Positions 1-8,237 of a stretch of 22,064 nucleotides of DNA are shown here, piece by piece. The notes below the pieces were generated by a model that was not told where the DNA came from, ran no database searches, and worked only from the letters and a program-made list of their open reading frames with translations. Source of the stretch: Arenibacter sp963972175 (GTDB lineage: Bacteria; Bacteroidota; Bacteroidia; Flavobacteriales; Flavobacteriaceae); assembly GCA_963972175.1 (NCBI GenBank), contig CAXAVP010000043.1:1-22064 (forward strand). Reading direction: 5' to 3'. Position 1 is the first letter of the stretch. Every line of letters starts with the position of its first letter. The position numbers and the translations under genes are program-made.

Positions 1-1
1 A

Positions 2-904
2 GAGGCTATCGGCCCCAAAACAATGACCCAAACCAGAGGTTCCAATCCAGCCGATAAAATTACCCAAGTCTTGTTGGCACATAGGGACAAAAACAGTTTG
101 GAGTGGCAAGACACCCCTTTGGTAGCCGTACCCGATGTGGTGATACCAACCGATGTACCTGCTTGGTGGCTGTTAAAAAAGAAGAATGCCATGTTTTATC
201 TTGCTATAGGGAGATTGGATTTCTGTAAATCATTTATCGGTTCCAGTCTATTAACTTTGGGAAATGCTTCAATGGCCGAGGAAATAGATAAGAAAATGGT
301 TGATGTTTTGGCTTATATAAAAAGCTTGGAAGCGCCTGATTATCCATTTTCCATTGATAACGATTTGGCAGCGCAAGGAAAACAATTATTTGAGAATACC
401 TGTGCAACCTGTCACGGTACCTATGGTGAAAACCCCACTTACCCCAATTTATTGGTTAGCTTGGAATCGGTTGGAACAGATCCTGAGCTTTCTAACCATT
501 ACACCACCTCCTCTGCTGTTAATGATTATTTTATGGATTGGTTCAACACAGGCTGGTTTGGCAGCAGTGAAAACAATCTGTCCATAAAGGCGGAAGGAGG
601 CTATGTAGCTCCTCCTTTGGACGGTATATGGGCAACAGCCCCTTATTTTCACAATGGATCCGTACCTACTATAGCCGATGTGCTAAATAGTAAGGGAAGG
701 CCCCTTAGGTGGAGCCGGAGCTTTGATAATGCGCATTATGACCAAACTAAAGTAGGTTGGAACTATACGACCCAAGAAACCAAGGTGGATAAGAACACCT
801 ACGATACTAGCTTAATGGGGCATGGCAATTCCGGGCACACCTTTGGAGATGGGTTTACGGAGATTGAAAGAAAGGCTGTGCTGGAATATCTAAAAACACT
901 GTAA
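2..904 (+). CDS. c-type cytochrome, RoxA-like / di-heme peroxidase-like, 5'-truncated
   Basis: The reading frame is open to the left edge, with no stop in positions 2-22, so the gene begins outside the window; the ATG at 23 is probably internal. A heme c attachment motif CATCH lies at bases 401-415 in a typical context (GKQLFENTCATCHGTYGE). Further on, LDGIWATAPYFHNGSVPT is the signature seen near the C-terminus of RoxA-like and cytochrome c peroxidase-like proteins, where a Met/His region surrounds the second heme domain. By family the protein should be periplasmic or lipoprotein-anchored and act in electron transfer or oxidation of an organic substrate. Only one CxxCH is visible; a first heme site, if present, would lie upstream of the window. 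The substrate cannot be inferred. It is convergent with the helicase gene at 1057-2616. Confidence 0.85.
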   Translation, partial: EAIGPKTMTQTRGSNPADKITQVLLAHRDKNSLEWQDTPLVAVPDVVIPTDVPAWWLLKKKNAMFYLAIGRLDFCKSFIGSSLLTLGNASMAEEIDKKMVDVLAYIKSLEAPDYPFSIDNDLAAQGKQLFENTCATCHGTYGENPTYPNLLVSLESVGTDPELSNHYTTSSAVNDYFMDWFNTGWFGSSENNLSIKAEGGYVAPPLDGIWATAPYFHNGSVPTIADVLNSKGRPLRWSRSFDNAHYDQTKVGWNYTTQETKVDKNTYDTSLMGHGNSGHTFGDGFTEIERKAVLEYLKTL

Positions 905-1056
905 AAAACAGCCTGTTTTATATTATAAGTTAGGTCTTTATTCAGAAGCCTCGTTCTAAACGGCATGGCCCCAGAAAGACCGTAAATTGTTTTAAACAAT
1001 GTAATGGCCTAATGTCATATGATTTGTTTGTACAGAAAAAGGATATAAAACTGATA

Positions 1057-2616
1057 TTATTCTTCCGGTGGTCTTCCGTGAATATCCTCGTAAATGGTAT
1101 CAAAATTTTGACGTAGATGACTGCTCAGTTTTTTCTTGTAGTCATCGGTTAACCACTTCAGGAAGTTATAGGTGCTTTTACTAATACATTTTGCATAGCG
1201 CTGTATACGGTCATCTATATCTGGCCCTAGCATTTTGGAAAGCGCAAGGGCATCGTACACATCTTCACTGTTTTCAACACAAATTCGAGCGTGCTGGGCG
1301 ATGGATCTTTCCAAAACAACCTTGGACGATTCGCCGTTCTTTACAGAATCTACATACGTCTGTTTAATGTCGAAATATACTTCTTCCGATTGGGCAAATT
1401 CCGCTCTTAAATCCTCCGGCATTTCCCATTTGAAGTTACTTTCAAGTTCTTCGTCCGTAAGGAGTCTGTCCGTATAGAAATTTGGGGATTTAAAAATAGT
1501 TTGCCAATCCAGGTCAGCTCCCCATGGTCCAAATCTATGAAAATTGTTTCCTAAATCTATTACCGAAAAAGTGGATTTGTTGTTCAATATCCTTGAACCC
1601 CTTCCAATCATTTGGTAATATAGGGTCAAGGATTTGGTTGCCCTATTTAAAATGATGGTATCTATAGTTGGCTCATCAAATCCGGTCGTTAATATACTTA
1701 CTGAGGTCAATATGGCGTTTGGTGTCATATTAAACCATTTTAGGATTGTCTTACGTTGTTTTTTGGTGGCGGTGTTGTCTAGATGTGCAATTGGGTAGCC
1801 TGCAGCCCTAAAGGTTTCATATACGTGCAGGGAAGTGTTGATCCCGTTATTGAAGATCAAGGTTTTCTTGCCCTTGGAATGCCTTTCATAGGCCTCCAAA
1901 AGCTTACTTAACATTTGACTGTTGTTATATAGGTCTTCCGATGATTTTACGGTATAATCACCATTGGAACCTACCTCCAGTGAGGTTAGCCCCATATTGT
2001 AGGAATAAAATTCCGCTCTGGCCAAAAATTCATTTTCTATGAGCGACTCAATGGTCTCCCCTACAATCAATTCATCATAATTGTCTTTCATGGGCAAATC
2101 CTTATTGGAACTCAACGGGGTTGCCGTAACCCCCAAAATGAAAGAATTCTCAAAGAACTTGAACAGTTTGGTAAATGAATTGTAATGGGCTTCATCTATA
2201 ATGACCAATCCTACGTCGGAGATGTCCAATTTATCATCCTGTAGTCTGTTGTTCAGTGTTTCTACCATAGCCACAAAGCAGCTATATTGATCCTGATCAT
2301 CCAAGTTAGCCTTACTGTCCACCACTTTATTGGTAACCCCAAAACTGGTCAACATGGATGAGGTTTGCCTGCATAGCTCAATACGGTGGGTCATGATCAA
2401 TACCTTTTTGTTGTGGTTCTTCAGGTATTGCCGCACTATTTCTGAAAAGATTACCGTTTTCCCCCCACCGGTAGGTAGTTGATATAATAGATGATAGTCG
2501 TCCGGAGCCGTTTCAAATTTTTCAAAAATCTGGTCAATAGCTCCCTTTTGATAGCTGTATAATTCCTTATCCGTTTTTCTTTCAACAATAGCATTTGCAA
2601 TCAAAGTCTCCGACAT
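1057..2616 (-). CDS. DEAD/DEAH-box superfamily 2 helicase, RadD-like
   Basis: This 519-residue ATP-dependent helicase has two RecA-like domains. Visible motifs in order are a Q-like SYQKGAI near residue 21, Walker A PTGGGKT (48-54), THRIEL (76-81), DEAH (141-144), TATP (164-167), TTGFDEP (310-316) and QMIGRGSR (335-342). The order and the GRGSR motif fit the RadD/YejH or type III restriction-like helicase branch, which acts on DNA; RadD of E. coli is linked to crosslink repair and RecA-related processing. No nuclease or modification partner lies next to it, so a restriction-enzyme subunit is unlikely. The ATG at 2616 lies 20 nt after a TAATTTTG -7 element. The about 160-residue C-terminal part has no motif I recognise. 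It appears monocistronic. Confidence 0.85.
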   Translation of the reverse strand: MSETLIANAIVERKTDKELYSYQKGAIDQIFEKFETAPDDYHLLYQLPTGGGKTVIFSEIVRQYLKNHNKKVLIMTHRIELCRQTSSMLTSFGVTNKVVDSKANLDDQDQYSCFVAMVETLNNRLQDDKLDISDVGLVIIDEAHYNSFTKLFKFFENSFILGVTATPLSSNKDLPMKDNYDELIVGETIESLIENEFLARAEFYSYNMGLTSLEVGSNGDYTVKSSEDLYNNSQMLSKLLEAYERHSKGKKTLIFNNGINTSLHVYETFRAAGYPIAHLDNTATKKQRKTILKWFNMTPNAILTSVSILTTGFDEPTIDTIILNRATKSLTLYYQMIGRGSRILNNKSTFSVIDLGNNFHRFGPWGADLDWQTIFKSPNFYTDRLLTDEELESNFKWEMPEDLRAEFAQSEEVYFDIKQTYVDSVKNGESSKVVLERSIAQHARICVENSEDVYDALALSKMLGPDIDDRIQRYAKCISKSTYNFLKWLTDDYKKKLSSHLRQNFDTIYEDIHGRPPEE

Positions 2617-2636
2617 ATTCTCTATTTTTAAGACTG

Positions 2637-2644
2637 CAAAATTA
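2637..2644 (-). promoter_or_regulatory. Bacteroidota -7 promoter element for the helicase gene
   Basis: The minus strand reads TAATTTTG, an exact match to the Bacteroidota -7 consensus TAnnTTTG. It ends 20 nt before the helicase ATG, giving a short leader. The -33 region is weak (TTA rather than TTG). Confidence 0.5.
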
Positions 2645-2887
2645 CGTTCTTTGTGGGGTGTTTAACGAATAATTTTCAAAAAACTCTCGATTTTTTTTTA
2701 TTCGACACCCTACCCCACTGCGTAATTTAGCGTCTTCTAACTTGGTTTTGCCAAATTTATGGGTGTTGAATTGTGGTATCCATTATTTAGTTATTCCCCC
2801 TCGTGACAGATAGGTTTATAATAGGTGTTTTTGCAATATTCTTACTATAACAAGTGCGGGATGCTAAGTTGCAATTGGAGAAAAGGA

Positions 2888-3106
2888 CTATTTTTTTCTT
2901 AAGGACTTTACGTACAATATTTCTACTTTCTCCCGGGCCCATGGCGTTCTCCTTAAAAACTTTAAACTAGATTTAATAGACGGATGGTGGTTAAAACAAC
3001 GGATGTTGATTCTGGAGCCCAATTCTTCCCAGCCGTATTTTTCAACCAAGGAATCTAGCATGGTGGCCAAAGTGATTCCGTGAAGTGGATCTTTGTTATC
3101 GTTCAT
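2888..3106 (-). CDS. VF530 family (DUF2132) small DNA-binding protein
   Basis: This is a 72-residue protein. DPLHGITL, KYGWEELG, INIRCF, PSIKSSLKFLRRTPWAR and EKVE..Y match the strongly conserved VF530/DUF2132 signature over almost the whole length. The family is known from a structure of a Vibrio fischeri member with a possible DNA-binding fold; its cellular role is not established. The C-terminus is basic (SLRKK). It stands alone between two helicase genes. The family assignment is secure, the function is not. Confidence 0.9.
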   Translation of the reverse strand: MNDNKDPLHGITLATMLDSLVEKYGWEELGSRINIRCFNHHPSIKSSLKFLRRTPWAREKVEILYVKSLRKK

Positions 3107-3159
3107 ATAAAGTATTACATTATGTAAAGAATATTAAAGTATTAGTTTTTAATGTGATA

Positions 3160-4518
3160 TTATTTTCTTTTCTTATTTTTTTTAGCAAATTTTTTATCAC
3201 CTCTGGTTATAGGTTTTTTGTATTTTTTGGCAATGGTTCTCTTGTATGATCCGCCCTGGTTAACCTTTTTGTTCTTTTCTGATTTTTCGTGAAATGCCGG
3301 GCCTCGCTCGTCCAATTCGGAAGCTCCTATAGGATTGTTGGGCTCCGTTTTTTTAGGACGTTCCTCTGGCGCCAATTCCTCGGATACCTGTACTGCATCA
3401 GGAAAGGGCAGTTGTGGAATTTTGTAATCCATTAGATTTTCAATGGCCTCTTTGAATTCCTCCTCCTTTTTGGTGTAGAACAATATGGCGTTTCCTTTCT
3501 TTTCTGCTCTTCCGGTTCTTCCTATACGGTGCATATAGTTTTCAGGAAAGACAGGGGTATCAAAATTAACAACATGTGTAATTTCCTCCAAATCCAATCC
3601 CCTTGCCATAACGTCGGTAGAAATAAGTATTCTATTCTTTCCTTCATCGAATTGTTTTATAGAGCGTATTCTGTAATTCTGTGTTTTGTTGGAATGGATA
3701 ACAGCGGTCTCAGCTCCAAACTTCTCGCCCATTGCCTCAAACAACCTATCTGCACTTCTTTTATTGGATACAAATACCAAGACTTTGCGGTAGATTGTTT
3801 TATCTTTCAACAGATAGGCCAACAGATTTATTTTGGTATAGAAATTTTCAACGGCATACATCTGTTGTTCTATATTCTCCAACGGTGTGCCACTAACCGC
3901 AACGGATACTTTTTCCGGGGTAATAAAATAGTCGTTGATCAATCTGGATACCTCTTCGGTCATAGTTGCAGAAAACATAATATTCTGCCTACGTTTAGGT
4001 ATCAAGTCAAATATATTGGTAATTTGAAATCGGAAACCCAGATCCAGCATTACATCAACTTCATCGATTACCAACTTCTTGATATCCTTTAATTTTACAG
4101 TTCTATCCAAGCTGAGGTCGTACAGTCTACCCGGAGTGGCAACCAATATATCACAACCTTGTGCAACCGCCTGTCGTTGGGTATTGATGTTGGCCCCGCC
4201 ATATATACCACATACCCTAACGCTTAAATATTTGGAATAGGCTTCAATATTGTCAACCAGTTGCAATACCAATTCCCTGGTTGGTGCCAAGACCAACACT
4301 CTTGGACTCAATTGTTTGGAGAATTTTAATTGCTGTAATATAGGCAGCATATAGGCGAAGGTCTTTCCTGTACCAGTTTGTGCAATTCCTACCATGTCCT
4401 TTCCCGACATAATTACCGAAAAAGCATCTGCCTGTATGGGCGTGGGAGCCTTAAACTCCAAATCCTCAATGGCATAGTGTAATTGTTTTGATAGGTTGAA
4501 ATCACTAAAGCTGCTCAT
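3160..4518 (-). CDS. DEAD-box ATP-dependent RNA helicase
   Basis: Taking the ATG at 4518 as start gives 452 residues beginning MSSFSDFNLS, which is the Q-motif start usual in this family. The frame stays open upstream to 4632, but that extension contains a promoter-like TACCTTTG and does not look like protein. Motifs: TPIQ (about 26-29), AQTGTGKT (46-53), PTREL (79-83), TPGR (128-131), DEVD (152-155) in place of DEAD, SAT (183-185), ARGLD (305-309) and HRIGRTGR (330-337). The C-terminal 80 residues form a Lys/Arg-rich tail that probably binds RNA. The expected role is RNA remodelling in ribosome assembly or cold adaptation (RhlE/CsdA-like). Which paralogue it is cannot be decided here. Confidence 0.92.
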   Translation of the reverse strand: MSSFSDFNLSKQLHYAIEDLEFKAPTPIQADAFSVIMSGKDMVGIAQTGTGKTFAYMLPILQQLKFSKQLSPRVLVLAPTRELVLQLVDNIEAYSKYLSVRVCGIYGGANINTQRQAVAQGCDILVATPGRLYDLSLDRTVKLKDIKKLVIDEVDVMLDLGFRFQITNIFDLIPKRRQNIMFSATMTEEVSRLINDYFITPEKVSVAVSGTPLENIEQQMYAVENFYTKINLLAYLLKDKTIYRKVLVFVSNKRSADRLFEAMGEKFGAETAVIHSNKTQNYRIRSIKQFDEGKNRILISTDVMARGLDLEEITHVVNFDTPVFPENYMHRIGRTGRAEKKGNAILFYTKKEEEFKEAIENLMDYKIPQLPFPDAVQVSEELAPEERPKKTEPNNPIGASELDERGPAFHEKSEKNKKVNQGGSYKRTIAKKYKKPITRGDKKFAKKNKKRK

Positions 4519-4535
4519 TTTCAAATATTTTGGAG

Positions 4536-4543
4536 CAAAGGTA
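4536..4543 (-). promoter_or_regulatory. Bacteroidota -7 promoter element for the DEAD-box helicase gene
   Basis: The minus strand reads TACCTTTG, an exact TAnnTTTG match, ending 17 nt before the ATG at 4518. It supports that ATG over the upstream in-frame start. No convincing TTG -33 element accompanies it. Confidence 0.5.
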
Positions 4544-4762
4544 AAGTTTATAATCTTTATAACAGCCCTACATACAAAATGTTGATGAACCTGGTAGGGG
4601 TAAAAAGATCCCCAATGCCTATTAATTCCCAAGGATCTGATATTGTGTATTGTAAGAATTTACCATGGATTTCCCTTTGCTTTGTAAAAAATAAAGACTA
4701 ACTTAATTTCCAGAATATTATCCGGATCCAACCGGGATCTGTTAACCTAAAAAACCTAAAGT

Positions 4763-5065
4763 ATGAATATCAATTTTGTATATGATGATGTAAAAGCCAG
4801 TGCCAGACTGGAAGAATTAGCGGCAAAAAAATTGGATAAATTAGAAGACAAATATGATTTTATAGTACGAGCGGATGTATTCTTTAAAAAAGAAAACACC
4901 TCTTCCCCAAACACTGGACTAATCTGCAATATTAGACTTAGCGCCCCAGGACCCCGATTATTTGCGGAGTCCAATAATGGTAAATTTGAAATGTCCATTG
5001 CTGCATCGGTCGAAGATTTGGAACGTCAATTGGAGAAAAGAAAGAGTAAAATGAAAACCCATTAG
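4763..5065 (+). CDS. hpf: Ribosome hibernation-promoting factor, short form (HPF/YfiA family)
   Basis: This 100-residue protein matches the HPF/RaiA beta-alpha-beta-beta-beta-alpha domain: MNINFVYDDVKASARLEELAAKKLDKLE at the start, then FKKEN, a strand NIRLSAPGPRLFAES and the helix SIAASVEDLERQLEKRKSKMK. Known members bind the 30S decoding region and promote 100S dimers or inactive 70S ribosomes in stationary phase. It lacks the C-terminal dimerisation domain of long HPFs, so it is the short form. It is monocistronic and followed by a strong hairpin terminator. Confidence 0.9.
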   Translation: MNINFVYDDVKASARLEELAAKKLDKLEDKYDFIVRADVFFKKENTSSPNTGLICNIRLSAPGPRLFAESNNGKFEMSIAASVEDLERQLEKRKSKMKTH

Positions 5066-5090
5066 ATTTATTGGCAACCTATGTTGCTAT

Positions 5091-5135
5091 AAAAAAAGCC
5101 CCGGCAAGCATCTGTGTTTGTCGGGGCTTTTTTTT
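5091..5135. terminator. Bidirectional intrinsic terminator between hpf and the 5171-5512 gene
   Basis: Left arm AAAAAAAGCCCCGGCAAGCA (5091-5110) pairs through G-U wobbles with TGTTTGTCGGGGCTTTTTTT (from 5115), around a 4-nt loop. The flanking A and T tracts give a U run in both directions, which fits the two convergent genes on either side. Confidence 0.9.
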
Positions 5136-5170
5136 AAAACCGCATAAGTACGGTTTGGCATTCCATAAGA

Positions 5171-5512
5171 CTACCTATCCTGAAATTCCACATCCGCAAG
5201 GGTTTTGGCCAAGCGGTCCGAAAACGGATTGCGGTATAGGTCTTTAAGCAGCTTTTTCCTTTTCCTATCAGAAATATCCAAGCTATCCAGAATACGCCTT
5301 TTTCTTTTCGTCTCCCGTATTCTTTCTTTTTTTAAACGGATCCTGTCTTGGGTAGAAACAATCATAGTGGGCTCATATTTTTCCAATACGGTGTATTCTT
5401 CAATATTTGGTTTCTTTCCAAGGGTATCCTTTACCTTAGTTTGGGCCATAGCCTGTGTAAGGTAAAAAAACATAAACAACAGCATTATAGTGCTGTATAT
5501 TCCCTTTTTCAT
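5171..5512 (-). CDS. Small exported protein of unknown function
   Basis: The product is 113 residues. The N-terminus has a clear signal peptide (MKKG, a hydrophobic stretch to about residue 20, then AMAQ as a likely cleavage site). The mature part is very basic, with an Arg/Lys-rich segment (about residues 58-90, for example RIRLKKERIRETKRKRR) predicted to be helical, and ends DVEFQDR. No catalytic motif is visible and I do not recognise the family. Signal peptide, ATG, gene size and the terminator just downstream support it as a real gene. It should reside in the periplasm. Confidence 0.7.
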   Translation of the reverse strand: MKKGIYSTIMLLFMFFYLTQAMAQTKVKDTLGKKPNIEEYTVLEKYEPTMIVSTQDRIRLKKERIRETKRKRRILDSLDISDRKRKKLLKDLYRNPFSDRLAKTLADVEFQDR

Positions 5513-5719
5513 CTTTTGTAATTAGTGTTCCCTCCAAGTTAAGGTTTTTTCTAAGCAGTTGAAACCTATTTCGTTGATTATGAGTGAATTTTATCGTGTT
5601 TTTTGAGCTTTGTGTCTATTTTTTTCGTGTTTACCTTAAATCCGGCCCTGTATCATACAAAATGGATAGCCAAGTTAGTAGGGTTGGAGATTGTCTTTTA
5701 TTCCTATAGAAATGATGCT

Positions 5720-5727
5720 TACATTTG
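5720..5727 (+). promoter_or_regulatory. Bacteroidota -7 promoter element for the terC-like gene
   Basis: TACATTTG matches TAnnTTTG exactly and ends 20 nt before the ATG at 5748. The -33 region is not convincing. The implied leader is only about 14 nt. Confidence 0.45.
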
Positions 5728-5747
5728 TGGCTTCAAAATAATATCAT

Positions 5748-6701
5748 ATGTTGGTTTGGGGGTCTTTTATTTGTTTGATTATTCTGTTTTTAGCCTTGGA
5801 CCTAGGGGTTTTTCACAAAAATGAGCATGTCATAAAATCCAAGGAAGCTGGTATATGGACCGCTATTTGGGTTACGGTAGCTTTAAGTTTTAGTGGGGTA
5901 ATTTATTGGCTGTTTGCTAATGGTGTTGTAGATAATCCCACAGGATTGACCCCCAAGGGTGCTGTTCTTAAATATGTAACCGGTTATCTTATAGAACTTT
6001 CCCTAAGTGTGGACAACGTATTTGTAATCGCTGTGATATTTTCCGCGTTTAAGATCCCACCCATTTATCAACACAGGGTGTTATTTTGGGGAATTTTAGG
6101 AGCCATTGTATTTAGGGCCTTAATGATTTTGTTTGGAGTCGCCCTAATAACAAAATTTGAATGGATTATTTACGTTTTTGGGGTCTTTCTACTGTATACG
6201 GCCTTTAGAATGCTGAGGTCTGATGACGATACCTTTGATCCAAAAAAATCCATGGTTTTTCGGAACATAAAAAAATTATATCCCATTACCACAGCAATAA
6301 AAGGCCACGATTTTTTTGTAAAGCGTATGGGGGTAACCGCAGCTACTCCTCTTTTTGTAGCCTTGATGGTTATAGAATTGACAGATATATTATTTGCCTT
6401 GGATAGTATTCCCGCTATTCTTGCCATTACCGCAGATCCATTTATTGTTTTTAGCTCTAATATTTTAGCCATACTTGGTCTGCGTTCCATGTATTTCCTA
6501 ATTTCGAGAATGTTGGAAAAATTTAGGTATATTAATTATAGTTTGGTAGTTATATTGGCCTTTGTAGGATTAAAAATGTTGTTTTCCCACCATATTGAGG
6601 TCCCTGAATGGGTTTCCTTATCGGTTATATCAGTGTCATTGGTAGCAGGAATTGTTTCCTCTCTTTTAATTCCGCAATCAGAAGTTTCTGAACGTGGCTA
6701 A
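5748..6701 (+). CDS. TerC/Alx family integral membrane protein
   Basis: This 317-residue polytopic protein has about eight to nine hydrophobic segments. It carries both acidic TerC signatures: ELSLSVDNVFVI (about 83-94; Glu83, Asp89) and ELTDILFALDSIPAIL (about 209-224; Glu209, Asp212, Asp218). The two halves form the inverted-repeat core of the family. Members such as Alx and MeeF-type TerC export Mn2+ or otherwise handle metal ions at the inner membrane, some assisting secreted metalloenzymes; tellurite resistance is the historical name. No ter genes are nearby, so a Mn2+ or metal-homeostasis role is likelier. Its TAA overlaps the TAG of the convergent ACP gene by 3 bases in the string CTAA. 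Confidence 0.9.
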   Translation: MLVWGSFICLIILFLALDLGVFHKNEHVIKSKEAGIWTAIWVTVALSFSGVIYWLFANGVVDNPTGLTPKGAVLKYVTGYLIELSLSVDNVFVIAVIFSAFKIPPIYQHRVLFWGILGAIVFRALMILFGVALITKFEWIIYVFGVFLLYTAFRMLRSDDDTFDPKKSMVFRNIKKLYPITTAIKGHDFFVKRMGVTAATPLFVALMVIELTDILFALDSIPAILAITADPFIVFSSNILAILGLRSMYFLISRMLEKFRYINYSLVVILAFVGLKMLFSHHIEVPEWVSLSVISVSLVAGIVSSLLIPQSEVSERG

Positions 6702-6961
6702 ATATTTTTATTTGCTATTTTTTGATCAATGATGTCCAAGGCATGCTCAATAGTATGCATTTGATCCATATCGCTGTTTTCCAGATGGATACCAAAAGTA
6801 TCTTCCACATCCAGAACAATATCTACCATATTGGCGGAATTTATGTTCAACTCATTTATTAGATTGCTTTCTATGGAAATAGCCTCTTTTGGCACATCTT
6901 CCGGTAGATATACTGCCACTATTTCCTTTACTTTTCTAAACTGCTCTTTTTTATCCATCAT
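6698..6961 (-). CDS. Dedicated acyl carrier protein of the type III PKS operon
   Basis: The product is 87 residues from the ATG at 6961 (or 86 from the ATG at 6958). The frame continues to 6997, but that part overlaps the ketosynthase 3' end and is not ACP-like. The four-helix ACP pattern is clear: FRKVKEIVAVYL, a loop with ISIESNLINELNINSANMVDIVLDVEDTFGI, and HTIEHALDII. The phosphopantetheine-accepting serine is Ser42 in NSAN, where housekeeping AcpP has DSLD; the VEDxF motif is kept. It should carry the growing chain for the adjacent ketosynthase and dehydratase and hand it to the polyketide synthase. It overlaps the ketosynthase stop by 8-11 nt and is the last gene of the operon. Confidence 0.88.
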   Translation of the reverse strand: MMDKKEQFRKVKEIVAVYLPEDVPKEAISIESNLINELNINSANMVDIVLDVEDTFGIHLENSDMDQMHTIEHALDIIDQKIANKNI

Positions 6962-8237
6962 CAGTTTTTTTATATGAATTAAAGATAACACAGGCATTTA
7001 CATCACCAAAACCAAAACTCGCCTTTGCCATTATCTTTGGCCTATATGCCTTTGTTTTTTTGGGTATTCTGGAAGTGTGGCACAATTTGGCGATCTCAGG
7101 GTGTAGGGGGTCACAGTTTATATTACCAAAAACCACCTCATGTTGGTACTGTAATACGGAGGCTACGCATTCTATGCTTCCCGAAGCGGCCAAACAGTGG
7201 CCGGTTATGCCTTTGGTGGAGTTAATAAGCGGAAAATCCTTGCCATATCTGCCCAAGGCTTCGGCCCAATTAGAAATTTCTTCAACGTCTTTTGAGGTCG
7301 CGGTCAAATGTCCGTTGATAACATCCACTTCTTCTTTTTTTATCTTGGCGTCAGATAGGGCATTCAGGATACAACGTTGAACGGCTTCACGATTGGGGGC
7401 TGTCATGCTCCCACTACCCCGCTGCCCTCCGCTGTTGACCGCACCTCCCATAACTTCAGCGTAAATGGATGCGCCCCTTTCCAAAGCGCTGGACAGCGAT
7501 TCCAAAACAAGGGCCCCTGCCCCACTCCCGGGAACAAATCCCGAAGCATTTTTGCTCATGGGCCTACTTGCCATTTTAGGGCTGTCATTATAGGTAGAGG
7601 GCAGTATGCGCATAGCATCAAAACCTCCCCAGATATAAGGTCCGCTATCATTACAACTTCCCACCAGCATTCTCTTGGCCTTTCCACATCTAATTCGCTC
7701 CATTCCCATAATCACTGCCTCTGTGCCAGTGGCACATGCCGAGGAGTTGGAAGTCACCTGGTTACCACATCCTAAAATACCGGCAAGATAGGCGCTTATG
7801 CCGCTGGCCATGGTCTGCATTACACTATTGCTGCCCAATCGGCGACAGTTATGGTTGTCTATTAACTGAATAGCTTCCTTTAACTTATCTACTCCCAACA
7901 AACCTGTCCCAAATACAATGCCGCTATCCCAATAGGGTTCTAATCCTTCCGCTTTTTGCAAACCGGCATCCAGCCAAGCATCGGTACCTGCCAAAACTCC
8001 GTAGACGATACCACTAGAGTTTAACCCTTTGAGTTGTAACGGAGTGAAATATTTTTCCATTAATGCTGTGGATACTGAAGGTTTTCCTGCTATTTGACAC
8101 CCAAAACCAAGGTCTGCTAATTCCTGCTGAAAGTGTATTCCGCTATTGCCATTATACAACGCATTATAAAAATTGGTTAAACCCACTCCATTAGGAGCAC
8201 ATATGCCAAGCCCGGTAACAACAACTCTATTATTCAT
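6951..8237 (-). CDS. Beta-ketoacyl-ACP synthase, FabF-like (KAS II type)
   Basis: This 428-residue protein has the thiolase-fold KAS layout starting VVVTGLGICAPNGVG. The condensing triad is complete: Cys168 in SSACATGTEA, His310 in NGHLTAT and His347 in STKGITGHCLAASG, with Lys342 conserved. It should condense malonyl-ACP with an acyl-ACP. It is not a chain-length factor, because the Cys is present. It differs from a housekeeping FabF in the first His motif (GHLTAT rather than HGTST), in keeping with a specialised secondary-metabolism enzyme. It overlaps the dehydratase gene by 8 nt upstream and the ACP gene downstream, so translation is probably coupled. It likely lengthens the acyl starter used by the type III PKS; resemblance to aryl-polyene KAS enzymes is an alternative. 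Confidence 0.9.
   Translation of the reverse strand: MNNRVVVTGLGICAPNGVGLTNFYNALYNGNSGIHFQQELADLGFGCQIAGKPSVSTALMEKYFTPLQLKGLNSSGIVYGVLAGTDAWLDAGLQKAEGLEPYWDSGIVFGTGLLGVDKLKEAIQLIDNHNCRRLGSNSVMQTMASGISAYLAGILGCGNQVTSNSSACATGTEAVIMGMERIRCGKAKRMLVGSCNDSGPYIWGGFDAMRILPSTYNDSPKMASRPMSKNASGFVPGSGAGALVLESLSSALERGASIYAEVMGGAVNSGGQRGSGSMTAPNREAVQRCILNALSDAKIKKEEVDVINGHLTATSKDVEEISNWAEALGRYGKDFPLINSTKGITGHCLAASGSIECVASVLQYQHEVVFGNINCDPLHPEIAKLCHTSRIPKKTKAYRPKIMAKASFGFGDVNACVIFNSYKKTDDG

Noticed and set aside
903..920. Terminator hairpin after the cytochrome gene
   Set aside because: Only a 6-bp AT-rich stem is possible, with no GC core.
3529..4092. 187-residue plus-strand open frame
   Set aside because: It lies wholly opposite the DEAD-box helicase, has no domain-like pattern, and mirrors its codons.
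5513..5747. yybP-ykoY manganese riboswitch upstream of the terC-like gene
   Set aside because: The conserved riboswitch core was not found, and the TACATTTG promoter element leaves a leader of only about 14 nt.
7025..7775. Plus-strand open frames of 66 to 132 residues
   Set aside because: They are antisense to the ketosynthase gene, whose active-site motifs are complete.
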